From assembly GCA_023958095.1 (NCBI GenBank), contig JAMLGJ010000002.1, positions 1-64,000 of the forward strand: DNA of 64,000 nt, read 5' to 3'. Every line of letters begins with the position of its first letter. Position 1 is the stretch's first letter. This document shows, in pieces, positions 26,648 through 34,570 of this stretch. Both the position numbers and the translations under genes were made by a program. The stretch is from Microthrixaceae bacterium. Lineage in GTDB: Bacteria > Actinomycetota > Acidimicrobiia > Acidimicrobiales > Microtrichaceae. The notes under the pieces are model-generated. The model searched no databases. It was not told the origin of the DNA and worked only from the letters and a program-made list of their open reading frames with translations.

Positions 26648-27481
26648 TCACCAGCCCTTGAACTCAGGGGCCCGACGCTCCCTGAACGCGGCGATCCCCT
26701 CGTCGAAGTCGGCACTGGCGGTGAGCCAGTCCTGCGCAGCCGCCTCGTCGTCGAAGGCCACCTGCCGGCCCGATTCCAGGCTGCGGTTGACCAGGGCCTT
26801 GGTGAGCGCGATGGCCCGTGTCGGAGCCGTCGCCAGGCGCGAAGCCAGGTCGTCCACTGTCGGGACCAGTTCCTCGGCGGACACCACACGGTTGGCGATG
26901 CCCAACTCGGCGCAGCGGGATGCGGGCACGTCCTCGGCGAGGAACATCAGCTCCTTCGCGACGTGGGTGCCCACAATGCGGGGAAGCAGGTAGGCACCCC
27001 CGGCGTCGGGGATGATCCCACGCCGCACGAACACCTCCACGAGCTTCGCCGAGTCGGCCATGACCACCAGGTCACATGCGAGCACCAGTTGTGCGCCGCC
27101 ACCCGCGGCGGTTCCGTTGACGGCGGCGATCACCGGCTTCTCGCAGTCGAGTATCGATCCCACCAGGCGCTGCCAGCCCCTGCGGATCAGGCGTGCTGCG
27201 TCGCCCATCGCCCTGTCGGGAGCACCCTCGGGGCGCGCGGGACGCTCCGGCTGCGGGCCCGCCAGGTTGGCGCCGGTGCAGAAGTGCCGGTCACCCGCTC
27301 CGGTCAGGACCACGCATCGCACGGCGAGGTCCTCCGAGGCGAGGTCCATCAGGTCCCCCAAACGGTCGCGCATGGGCCCCGTCAGCGAGTTGCCGGTGGC
27401 AGGCGAGTTGATCGTGATGCGAGCGATGCCACCGTCGGAATCCCAGGTGACCAGTTCCTCGGGTTTCGCCTCGTCGGTCAT
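26648..27481 (-). CDS. enoyl-CoA hydratase/isomerase family protein
   Basis: 277 residues, crotonase fold. HFCTGANLAGP forms the first oxyanion-hole loop, AAVNGTAAGGGAQLVLACDLV the second, and GIIPDAGGAYLLPRIVG carries the Asp/Gly motif region where hydratases have their catalytic Glu; Asp here (PDAGG) suggests a variant activity. The C-terminal FDEGIAAFRERRAPEFKGW is typical of the family. It acts on acyl-CoA thioesters in fatty-acid or side-chain degradation. The start ATG (27479-27481) follows AGGAGGAG. No beta-oxidation partners are immediately adjacent. Confidence 0.88.
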   Translation of the reverse strand: MTDEAKPEELVTWDSDGGIARITINSPATGNSLTGPMRDRLGDLMDLASEDLAVRCVVLTGAGDRHFCTGANLAGPQPERPARPEGAPDRAMGDAARLIRRGWQRLVGSILDCEKPVIAAVNGTAAGGGAQLVLACDLVVMADSAKLVEVFVRRGIIPDAGGAYLLPRIVGTHVAKELMFLAEDVPASRCAELGIANRVVSAEELVPTVDDLASRLATAPTRAIALTKALVNRSLESGRQVAFDDEAAAQDWLTASADFDEGIAAFRERRAPEFKGW

Positions 27482-27567
27482 CTCTTCGCTCCTCCTGTGC
27501 TGCGTCGCGGGGATGCCCCCGGGCGCTGGCATCCTACGGGTCGGTGGCACCTGCGACGCCAACCTGC

Positions 27568-28569
27568 TCAGCCTGTCGGGGTGCCCCCGCGATTGGTCCG
27601 GAGCCGACCCGTCCCGGCTGCCAGGTGTCTCTCGATCATCGCTGCGGCGCGTGGTGCCGCAGCCGGGTCGGTTGCGAGGAACCACGACGGCTCGGTCGCC
27701 TCGAGCTCGAGCAGCACGGGTGAACCGTCGGTCCCGACGAGCATGTCGACACGCAGGTATCCCGGGGGGCCGCCGAAACGCTGCTCGACCGCCTGCACGA
27801 CCGCGTCGCCGAGCCGTGCCGCCCCGGCTTCGGGGTGCTTCGGGGATATCGACTCGATGGCGAACACGCCGCGGTCGTGCTCACCGGTCTCGGTGAGCAG
27901 GGCGTCCTTGGTGAACGCGTGCGAGAGCACTCCGTCGAAGTAGACCAGACCGGTCTCACCGATGGAGTCCACCGAGTCCAGGTAGGGCTGCACCATTGCG
28001 GTGCGGCCTCCAGCGCAGATGCGCGCCGCGAGATCCACCGCCCCGTCCACCTCGTCGGGGGCGAAGCGAGCGGTGTCGCGCGAACCCGCCGACACCGATG
28101 GCTTCACGACCACGTGACGGTCGGGTACACGGCGGTCGGGTTCCCCGCCTCCCCCGGCGGCCTCACGGATCCGTGCTGCGGCGTCCCGGCTGTCGTGGCC
28201 GGGCGGGAGCAGCCAGGTCTGCACGACCGGCAGGCCGTCGCGGGCGAGGTCCAACAGGTAGGCCTTGTCGGTGTTCCAGCCGATGACCTCCACCGGGTTG
28301 ACCAGCCGCGTGACCTCCGAGACAGCGGCGGCCCACTCGAGGAACTCGTCACGGCGCAGCGGATAGTCCCAGGTCGACCGCACGACCACGACACCGGCGC
28401 GTTCCCAGTCCACCCCGGGGTCGTCCCACACAGCGGGGCGTGCGTGGATGCCGCGGTCGGCCAGGGCGTCGGTGAGCAGCGGAGCGTCCTCGTCGAGTTC
28501 CCAGCAGCCCTCCGCCGTCGCGAGCAGCACCTCCGGGTGCCCGGAGGGTTCAGCGGGTGGGTGGCGCAC
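27568..28569 (-). CDS. ATP-grasp domain protein
   Basis: 333 residues from GTG (28567-28569). The pattern is that of the glutathione-synthetase-like ATP-grasp group: an N-terminal Rossmann-like part with VVVRSTWDYPLRRDEF and NPVEVIGWNTDKAYLLDL, then HVVVKPSVSAGSRDT (ATP-binding Lys), MVQPYLDSVDSIGETGLVYFDG, and the metal-binding LLELEATEPSWFL. It would ligate a carboxylate to an amine through an acyl phosphate; the substrates are unknown. It overlaps the end of the CMD-family gene by 20 bases, so the pair is co-expressed. GGAGGG precedes the GTG. Confidence 0.82.
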   Translation of the reverse strand: MRHPPAEPSGHPEVLLATAEGCWELDEDAPLLTDALADRGIHARPAVWDDPGVDWERAGVVVVRSTWDYPLRRDEFLEWAAAVSEVTRLVNPVEVIGWNTDKAYLLDLARDGLPVVQTWLLPPGHDSRDAAARIREAAGGGGEPDRRVPDRHVVVKPSVSAGSRDTARFAPDEVDGAVDLAARICAGGRTAMVQPYLDSVDSIGETGLVYFDGVLSHAFTKDALLTETGEHDRGVFAIESISPKHPEAGAARLGDAVVQAVEQRFGGPPGYLRVDMLVGTDGSPVLLELEATEPSWFLATDPAAAPRAAAMIERHLAAGTGRLRTNRGGTPTG

Positions 28570-29212
28570 CCTGGGATCCCTCCATGCCCTCGAAGATGTC
28601 GAGGCCCGCGAAGCGGCCGCTGGGGTCGGCCACCTCCCTCACGGGGTCGTCGACGTCGTCGTACTCGGTGCGCAGCGCCTTCGACATCGTGGCGTGCATC
28701 TCGTAGGTCATCACGATGTAGGTGAGCTCGAGGATCTCCTCGTCGTCTAGGTGTGTCCGCAGGGCCTCGAAGATGCCGTCGGCCACACGGCCTCCCATCA
28801 CCACCAGCGCATCGGTGTAGGCCAGCACGGCGCGCTGGGCCTCGTCGTAGCAGTCGGCCACCTGCCAGTGGGGCAGCGCGGCCACCTGTTCGTCGCCGAG
28901 GCCGACGTCGCGGCACGCCTTGGAGTGCTGGGAGAACACGAAGGTGGATCCCCGGGCCCAACCAGCGCGCGCCTGGCCCAGCTCACGCAGCTTCGGGTCC
29001 AGCTTGCGCTTGGGGTCGCGGTAGAACTGGAAGCCCGCACAGCAGTGGTCGAAGCAGTCCGGTGAGTTGGCGAACACCGGCCACCAGTCGCCCGGTGTGC
29101 CCGAGGGGGTGCCGGGCTCCTCCACCGGGTCACGGTCACCGAAGAGGATCCCGAACATGACCTCCCCGAAGGGATGCAGTTCCGAACGTGGGACCATTCC
29201 GAGTCTGGGCAT
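28550..29212 (-). CDS. carboxymuconolactone decarboxylase family (AhpD-like) protein
   Basis: 220 residues. The helical CMD/AhpD core includes LRELGQARAGWARGSTFVFSQHSKACRDVGLGDEQV and the later YTDALVVMGGRV...LRTHLDDEEILELTYIVMTYEMHATMSKAL. A Cys-Cys pair (56-57, FDHCCAGF) lies early. CMD proteins are either decarboxylases or thiol-dependent peroxidase partners; without the CxxC of AhpD a redox role is less certain. Start ATG with AAGGAGA upstream. It is divergent from bioB and overlaps the ATP-grasp gene downstream. Confidence 0.8.
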   Translation of the reverse strand: MPRLGMVPRSELHPFGEVMFGILFGDRDPVEEPGTPSGTPGDWWPVFANSPDCFDHCCAGFQFYRDPKRKLDPKLRELGQARAGWARGSTFVFSQHSKACRDVGLGDEQVAALPHWQVADCYDEAQRAVLAYTDALVVMGGRVADGIFEALRTHLDDEEILELTYIVMTYEMHATMSKALRTEYDDVDDPVREVADPSGRFAGLDIFEGMEGSQGAPPTR

Positions 29213-29270
29213 CTGGCTGTCTCCTTGTGCAGTGTGGTCGCGGGCCCCGTGGGGTGCGCCGCCGCGATGG

Positions 29271-29298
29271 TGCAGGTGTGCACACGTGCCCACGTGCA
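29271..29298. promoter_or_regulatory. palindromic cluster between CMD gene and bioB
   Basis: GTGTGCACAC (29276-29285) is a perfect palindrome and is followed by two CACGTG hexamers (29283-29288 and 29291-29296). It lies in the 177-base divergent region and could bind a regulator of either gene. Confidence 0.35.
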
Positions 29299-29389
29299 TC
29301 CGGTGCCGCGGGTCGACACGATTGCAGACCTCGGCGGGCCGTGTCGGACTTCTCGTCGTGGACCCGTCCGTGGGAGCATCCTCCACGTC

Positions 29390-30508
29390 ATGGGCACCAC
29401 CGAGACCACACAGGGATCCCTGGAAGAACTGCTGAGCCGCTGCAGCGACGCGGCGCAACGCCGCGAGCCGCCCAGCCGCGCCGACGCGCTCGCGGTCCTG
29501 GGTGCCTCCGACGAGGACACCCTGGCGGTGGTGAGCGCGGCTGCCCGGTTCCGCCGGGAGAGCTTCGGCAACACCGTGAAGCTGAACTACCTCGTGAACG
29601 TCCGGTCGGGTCTGTGTCCCGAGGACTGCAACTACTGCTCGCAGCGCCGCGGTTCCGAGGCGGGCATCCTCACCTACGACAACGTCGGCGCCGACGTCGT
29701 CGCCGAGGCGGTCGGTCGCGCCGTCGACTCGGGTGCCGCGAGGGTGTGCCTCGTGGCATCGGGCCGTGGGCCCTCCGAGCGCGACATCGAACACATGGCC
29801 GAGTCGGTCATGGCGGTCCACGACGTGCACCCGGGACTCGAGGTGTGCGCATGCCTCGGCATCCTCGGGGAGGGCCAGGCGGAGCAACTGGCCGACGCGG
29901 GCGTGTTCGCCTACAACCACAACCTCAACACCTCGGAGTCCCACTACGGGGAGATCTGCAGCACCCACGGCTACGACGACCGGGTCGAGACCGTGGACCG
30001 GGCGCGCGAGGCCGGGCTGTCGCCCTGTTCGGGGGCGTTGTTCGGCATGGGCGAGAGCGACGACGACATCGTCGATGTCGCCCACGGCCTCCGGGAGCTG
30101 GCGCCCGACTCGGTGCCGCTGAACTTCCTGATACCGATCGACGGCACCCCGATGGCCGGACGCCGGGAGCTCACCCCGCAGCGGTGCCTGCGGATACTCG
30201 CGCTGTACCGCTTCATGTTCCCCGACACCGAGATCCGCATAGCCGGCGGACGCGAGGTGCACCTGCGCTCGGTGCAGGGCCTCGGCCTGGAACTGGCGAA
30301 CTCGATCTTCGTGGGCGACTACCTCACGACCGAGGGCCAGGACGCGAACGCGGATCTCGACCTGCTGGCGGACTGGGGATTCGTGCCCCTCGAGATCGAC
30401 GGACCCGGAGCAGCGGACGCCACCGTGCCCACCGCCCGTTCCCGCCGGGACGACGGTGTGAGGATCCGCAGGCGCGGTGTGGGCGCCGGCTCCTCCAGCA
30501 CCCACTGA
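29390..30508 (+). CDS. bioB: biotin synthase
   Basis: 372 residues. Radical-SAM motif Cys76-x3-Cys80-x2-Cys83 in LCPEDCNYCSQR; YNHNLNTSE, the FGMGE glycine motif and IAGGREVHLR provide the substrate and second-cluster region (Arg of the [2Fe-2S] site). It inserts sulfur into dethiobiotin. No bioA, bioD or bioF is adjacent. The start ATG has CATCCT seven bases upstream and no Shine-Dalgarno. A basic, disordered 25-residue C-terminal tail (RSRRDDGVRIRRRG) is longer than in E. coli. Confidence 0.93.
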   Translation: MGTTETTQGSLEELLSRCSDAAQRREPPSRADALAVLGASDEDTLAVVSAAARFRRESFGNTVKLNYLVNVRSGLCPEDCNYCSQRRGSEAGILTYDNVGADVVAEAVGRAVDSGAARVCLVASGRGPSERDIEHMAESVMAVHDVHPGLEVCACLGILGEGQAEQLADAGVFAYNHNLNTSESHYGEICSTHGYDDRVETVDRAREAGLSPCSGALFGMGESDDDIVDVAHGLRELAPDSVPLNFLIPIDGTPMAGRRELTPQRCLRILALYRFMFPDTEIRIAGGREVHLRSVQGLGLELANSIFVGDYLTTEGQDANADLDLLADWGFVPLEIDGPGAADATVPTARSRRDDGVRIRRRGVGAGSSSTH

Positions 30509-30521
30509 GCCACACCCGGAA

Positions 30522-30548
30522 CGCGAACGCGTTCGCGCGCCGTATGGT
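30522..30548 (+). promoter_or_regulatory. palindrome and -10 element before the DUF2207-lemA operon
   Basis: The perfect 16-base palindrome CGCGAACGCGTTCGCG (30522-30537) ends five bases before the -10 TATGGT (30543-30548), so it covers the spacer of the promoter. It is a good candidate repressor site. Confidence 0.55.
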
Positions 30549-30555
30549 GGTCCGG

Positions 30556-30648
30556 ATGGCACCGAGCGGCGGGCAGTTCCACAGCGCCACCCCCGACCCG
30601 ACCCCGGACCGGGGCAGGAGCCCCCGGGGGCGAGGTGGGATCCGGTGA
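30556..30648 (+). CDS. leaderless 30-residue mini-ORF coupled to the DUF2207 gene
   Basis: ATG comes seven bases after the -10 TATGGT, so it would be at the 5' end of the mRNA. The ORF encodes 30 residues (starts MAPSGGQFHS, ends RGRGGIR), rich in Pro, Gly and Arg, and its TGA overlaps the GTG start of the DUF2207 gene (GTGA). This looks like a leaderless uORF used to load ribosomes onto the main gene by coupling. The peptide shows no recognisable domain. Confidence 0.55.
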   Translation: MAPSGGQFHSATPDPTPDRGRSPRGRGGIR

Positions 30649-32378
30649 GGTCGCGCACCGGGTCACGCCGGGCGGCGGCGGCCGCCTTCTCGCTGCTGGC
30701 GATCGCCGCGGCCGTGGTCGCCCTCGTGGTGGACCCGATAGGCGGCGGTGGTGAACAGTCCGTCGACGTCGCCAGCATCGAGTCCTACAGCATCGACATG
30801 ACCCTCGAGGAGTCGGGTCGCCTGCATGCCACCGAGACGATCGTGGTCGACTACCCGGTCAGCCGCAGGGGGATATTCAGGATCTTCGACACCGCGGACC
30901 CGAGGCGCGACCTCGACCATCCGATCGAGGGGTTGTCCGTCACCCGCGACGGCGAGCCCGAGTACTACGAATGGGTCGACTCCGCGGTCGGCACCGAGAC
31001 CGCCCGGATCGGCAGGGCGGAGGTTCCCCTCGTCCCGGGCACCTACACCTACCAGCTCACCTGGACCACCCGCGACGTGCTCGAACCGAGCGTCATCAAC
31101 GGCGTCGAGGATCCCGACACGACGCTGTGGTGGTGGGATGTGATCGGCTCCGGATGGCAGATGCCGATAGGCCGGGTCGACGCGACGATCGCGCTTCCCG
31201 CAGCACCCACGTCGGTGGAGTGCGTCATCGGTGAGGGCACCGGGTGCGACCCGACCGTGGACGGCACGGTGCTGACCCTCGCCACCGGGGAGTTGCCGCC
31301 CTTCGAAGCGGTGACCCTGAGGGTCGGGATGCCCTCCGCGGAGGTACCCCCCAACGAGGCCCCCTCGGACAACATCGCACTGGCCGTGCTCGCGGGCCTG
31401 CTCGGGGCGGCCCTCGGCCTGTTCGGCCTCAGGCTGACCCACGAACGCCCCGTCGGCTTCCCGGTGCTCTACGAGCCCCCCGGCGGAATCCGGCCGGCCG
31501 TCGGTGTGCGGGTGCTGGACGAGAAGCCCTCCGACGACGAACTGCAGGCGACACTGTTCGACCTGGGTGACCGCGGGGTGCTGCGCATCTCGCCGAGCGG
31601 CAAGAACTGGACCGTCGAGGTCGTCGGTGACCCGCAGGCGGCGGGTCTGGAGTCCTGGGAGCTGTCGATGCTCAACCGGCTGGGGCTCGCGTCGGTGGGT
31701 GACTCGTTCCTGGTGTCGCGCTCCAAGCGCGCCGGCAAGCGCATCCACAGCGCGAAGGAGGCGCTCGAGGCGGGAGCATCGGCCGCCACCCGTCCCTATC
31801 TGCGTCCGAGTGCGCCGGGCACGCTGATGCGACTGCTGGCATGGCTCGCACTCGCGGGCACGGTGGCCATGGCCGGGTTCTCCCTGTTCGGCGGCGTCGA
31901 CTTCCCCCTCGCCCTGGTCGTGGGCGTGGCCTCGTTCGCCGTGTTCGGTTCGGTCAACGCGACCAACACCGGTGCCTCCACGAAGCGCACCGAAGCCGGC
32001 CGGGACGTCTGGTCGCGCGTCGGCGGGTTCACCCGGTTCCTGTCGACGGATTCCTCGGAGTCGCGTTTCGACGCGGCTGCACACCTCGACTGGTTCCCGC
32101 ACTACCTGCCGTGGGCGGTCGCGCTCGGGGTGTCCGACGAGTGGGCCCAGCGCTACGAGGCACAGGGCGTCGCCCCTCCCGAGGTCGGCTACCTGTACGG
32201 CTGGGGTGCCGCGTACGGCTACTCGCACTCGCGCAGCTTCCGGGACTTCAACAACAGCTTCAACAGCGCGATCTCCTCGGCCAGTGCCGCCTATGCGGCC
32301 TCGCAGGCCTCGAGCGGTGGTGGAGGCGGCTTCTCCGGCGGCTCCGGTGGTGGCGGTGGCGGAGGTGGTTCGTGGTGA
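30645..32378 (+). CDS. DUF2207 membrane protein
   Basis: 577 residues from GTG, preceded by GAGGTGGG and overlapping the mini-ORF stop. A signal anchor (AAAAAFSLLAIAAAVVALVV) is followed by a beta-rich extracytoplasmic domain (about 35-235: RLHATETIVVDYPVSRRGIFR, TTLWWWDVIG), a transmembrane helix (about 245-265), a cytoplasmic winged-helix-like part, a pair of helices near 390-435, and the family's hallmark C-terminal Gly/Ser run ending GGSW. DUF2207 proteins are widely paired with LemA, as here; their biochemical role is not known. Confidence 0.9.
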   Translation: MRSRTGSRRAAAAAFSLLAIAAAVVALVVDPIGGGGEQSVDVASIESYSIDMTLEESGRLHATETIVVDYPVSRRGIFRIFDTADPRRDLDHPIEGLSVTRDGEPEYYEWVDSAVGTETARIGRAEVPLVPGTYTYQLTWTTRDVLEPSVINGVEDPDTTLWWWDVIGSGWQMPIGRVDATIALPAAPTSVECVIGEGTGCDPTVDGTVLTLATGELPPFEAVTLRVGMPSAEVPPNEAPSDNIALAVLAGLLGAALGLFGLRLTHERPVGFPVLYEPPGGIRPAVGVRVLDEKPSDDELQATLFDLGDRGVLRISPSGKNWTVEVVGDPQAAGLESWELSMLNRLGLASVGDSFLVSRSKRAGKRIHSAKEALEAGASAATRPYLRPSAPGTLMRLLAWLALAGTVAMAGFSLFGGVDFPLALVVGVASFAVFGSVNATNTGASTKRTEAGRDVWSRVGGFTRFLSTDSSESRFDAAAHLDWFPHYLPWAVALGVSDEWAQRYEAQGVAPPEVGYLYGWGAAYGYSHSRSFRDFNNSFNSAISSASAAYAASQASSGGGGGFSGGSGGGGGGGGSW

Positions 32379-32445
32379 TGGCGCTCCGAACAGCACGTGG
32401 GGGTCCGCGTGGGCAACACTGTGCAGTGAACTCCTGGAGGTTCGG

Positions 32446-33006
32446 ATGCTCATAGTTCTGATCGTCGTGGTGGTGCTCGTGGTCGCGGTCGGGCTCTTCG
32501 CGATCACCGCCCTCAACCGACTGCGTGGCCAGCAGGTGTCGGTCGAGGAGGCCGAGGCGGGCATAGACGTACAGCTGACCAGGCGCGCGGAACTCATCCC
32601 GAACCTCGTGGAGACCGTCAAGGGCTACATGAGCCACGAGGCGTCCACGCTCGAGGCGGTCACCGCGGCCCGGGCCGCGTCGCAGTCCGCCGGCTCCGTG
32701 GGCGAGAAGGCGGCCGCGGATGCACAGATGACCCAGGCACTTGCCAACCTGTTCGCGGTGGCGGAGGCCTATCCCGACCTGAAGGCGTCGACGAACTTCC
32801 AGCAGTTGCAGGGGGAGATCACCCGCACCGAGGACCAGCTCGCCTTCGCCCGCCAGTACTACAACGACGCGGCGGCCACGCTGAACCGCACGATGGTGAC
32901 GATCCCGTGGTCGTTGTTCGTGGGCATGTCGGGGGTCCACAAGGCCCAGTTCTACGATGCTCCGACCGCCAACGAGGTTCCCCCACAGGTCGACTTCGGG
33001 AACTGA
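32446..33006 (+). CDS. lemA: LemA family protein
   Basis: 186 residues. One N-terminal membrane helix (LIVLIVVVVLVVAVGLFAI) is followed by a helical domain with the family signature RLRGQQVSVEEAEAGIDVQL, RAELIPNLVETVKGY and NRTMVTIPWSLFVG. The extracellular/cytoplasmic orientation is not settled for the family. GGAGG precedes ATG. The gene follows DUF2207 by 67 bases, the usual pairing, and is probably in the same transcript. Confidence 0.93.
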   Translation: MLIVLIVVVVLVVAVGLFAITALNRLRGQQVSVEEAEAGIDVQLTRRAELIPNLVETVKGYMSHEASTLEAVTAARAASQSAGSVGEKAAADAQMTQALANLFAVAEAYPDLKASTNFQQLQGEITRTEDQLAFARQYYNDAAATLNRTMVTIPWSLFVGMSGVHKAQFYDAPTANEVPPQVDFGN

Positions 33007-33197
33007 CCGGGGGCTCCCTTCGGCAGGTCGCACGGGCTGGGCCGGTGAGCGGTATGGAACGCCGCTGGGGACCCAGGGGCCGGCCGGCACCACTGCACCG
33101 ACCCGCCCCCGTGGGTCCTCTCCCATGGCGGATGGCGCAGTGAGGGCTTCCTGTGCCGCCGCCGGGATGACCCTCGCACGCCTCCGGCGTGGCGTCA

Positions 33198-33215
33198 CCG
33201 GGCCACGCGGCCCGG
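33198..33215. terminator. hairpin at the end of the CoA-transferase gene
   Basis: CCGGGCC / GGCCCGG, 7-bp perfect stem with an ACGC loop, one base from the CoA-transferase stop and in the 210-base gap after lemA. The rest of that gap holds nothing else I recognise. Confidence 0.55.
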
Positions 33216-33216
33216 C

Positions 33217-34440
33217 TCACACGATCCCGTCGCGGCGGAGCCGCTCCAGCTCCTCGGCACCGAGGTCGAGCATTCCGGTGAGCACCTCGTCGGTGTGCTG
33301 GCCCAGCTCGGGTCCGACCCAGTGCACCCCACCCGGCGTGTCGGAGAGCTTCGGCACCACGTTCTGCATCGGGAACTCCCCGAGCGTGGGGTGTGCCAGA
33401 CGGACGATCGCATCGCGCGCCGCGAAGTGGGCGTCGGCCAGCATGTCGGGCGCGGTGTAGACCCGGCCATTGGGCACCGAGTGCTCGTTGAGGATCCGTT
33501 CGAGTTCCTCGACGCCGTGGCGTGAGGACCACTCCGCGATCAGCTCGTCCAGCTCCGCCTGGTTCTCGCCGCGCGCTCCGTGGGTCGCATACCTGGGGTC
33601 GAGCGCCAGTTCGGGGCGCCCCATCGCCTCGGCGAGCCTGCGCCACACGGTGTCCTGGTTGCCCGAGATCAGGTGCTCGCCGCCATCCGCGGTCGGATAG
33701 GCGTTGGCCGGCGCCACGTTGGGCAGCACCGAACCGGTGCGTGGACGAACGTATCCCGCCATCTCGTACTCGGGCAGGAGGCTCTCCATGACCGCCAGCA
33801 CCGCCTCGTAGAGGGCGGAGTCGACGACCTGGCCCCTGCCGGTGCGTTCCCTCGCGTGCAGCGCCACGAGCGTGCCCACGCACGCGAAGGTGGCCGCGAG
33901 GGTGTCGCCGATCGAGATGCCCGCGCGTGCCGGGGGTCGATCCGGTTCACCGATGACGGCCCTGAGTCCGCCCATCGCCTCCGCGATGGCGCCGTATCCG
34001 GGACGATCCGAGTAGGGGCCGCTCTGGCCGTAGCCGGAGACCCGCACGACGATCAGTCGCCCGTTGCGCTCCAGCAGGTCAACGGGGTCGAGTCCCCAAC
34101 GCTCGAGCGTGCCGGGCCGGAAGTTCTCCACCAGCACGTCCGCACCCGCGATCAGCTCCCGGGCCAGTTCCTGGCCGCGGGGACTGCGCAGGTCCAGGGT
34201 CAGCGACAACTTGTTGCGCGCCACCACGGGCCACCACAGGGAGCGTCCCCCGGCCTTCTCGCGTCCCCATTCGCGCATCGGGTCACCCGTCGACGGCGCT
34301 TCGACCTTCACCACCTCGGCCCCGAAGTCGGCCAGGAGCTGACCGCAGAAGGGCCCCGCCAGGAGCTGTCCCATCTCGATCACCCGCAGGTCCGACAGCG
34401 GCATCGCCTCCCGGGACGGGACGGGGTCGGTGGGAGTCAT
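33217..34440 (-). CDS. class III (CaiB/BaiF) CoA-transferase
   Basis: 407 residues. LPLSDLRVIEMGQLLAGPFCGQLLADFGAEVVKVE is the family N-terminus; the catalytic Asp lies in the GRGQVVDSALYEAVL region or the preceding conserved Asp near YGAIAEAMGG. These enzymes move CoA between carboxylic acids. It is divergent from HMG-CoA lyase, suggesting a role in branched-chain or terpenoid acid degradation (inference). The start ATG (34438-34440) overlaps the stop of an 11-residue leaderless mini-ORF. Confidence 0.88.
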   Translation of the reverse strand: MTPTDPVPSREAMPLSDLRVIEMGQLLAGPFCGQLLADFGAEVVKVEAPSTGDPMREWGREKAGGRSLWWPVVARNKLSLTLDLRSPRGQELARELIAGADVLVENFRPGTLERWGLDPVDLLERNGRLIVVRVSGYGQSGPYSDRPGYGAIAEAMGGLRAVIGEPDRPPARAGISIGDTLAATFACVGTLVALHARERTGRGQVVDSALYEAVLAVMESLLPEYEMAGYVRPRTGSVLPNVAPANAYPTADGGEHLISGNQDTVWRRLAEAMGRPELALDPRYATHGARGENQAELDELIAEWSSRHGVEELERILNEHSVPNGRVYTAPDMLADAHFAARDAIVRLAHPTLGEFPMQNVVPKLSDTPGGVHWVGPELGQHTDEVLTGMLDLGAEELERLRRDGIV

Positions 34441-34472
34441 CGTTGCCGGTCCACGAACGATCCGCTCAGCAC
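34437..34472 (-). CDS. leaderless 11-residue mini-ORF coupled to the CoA-transferase
   Basis: On the - strand TATGGT is followed after six bases by GTG, which opens MLSGSFVDRQR and stops at TGA overlapping the CoA-transferase start (ATGA). The CoA-transferase itself has no clear Shine-Dalgarno, so translation may reach it by coupling. It could still be a chance alignment. Confidence 0.4.
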   Translation of the reverse strand: MLSGSFVDRQR

Positions 34473-34478
34473 GCCCGC

Positions 34479-34484
34479 ACCATA
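34479..34484 (-). promoter_or_regulatory. -10 element TATGGT of the CoA-transferase transcript
   Basis: Same hexamer as in front of the DUF2207 mini-ORF, here six bases before a GTG. Confidence 0.45.
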
Positions 34485-34520
34485 CCCGGCACCGGTTGCC
34501 GGACCCCGGGTGCCCGGCGG

Positions 34521-34526
34521 TACGAT
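34521..34526 (+). promoter_or_regulatory. -10 element TACGAT of the HMG-CoA lyase gene
   Basis: TACGAT lies 44 bases before the ATG, leaving a normal leader that carries CAGGGA ahead of the start. Confidence 0.35.
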
Positions 34527-34570
34527 TCCGCGCCCGAACAGCTGCGGCACCGAGCCAGCAGGGACCTGCC

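Noticed and set aside
29390-30508. A biotin gene cluster
   Set aside because: Only bioB is present; neighbours are a CMD-family protein and DUF2207, with no shared transcript.
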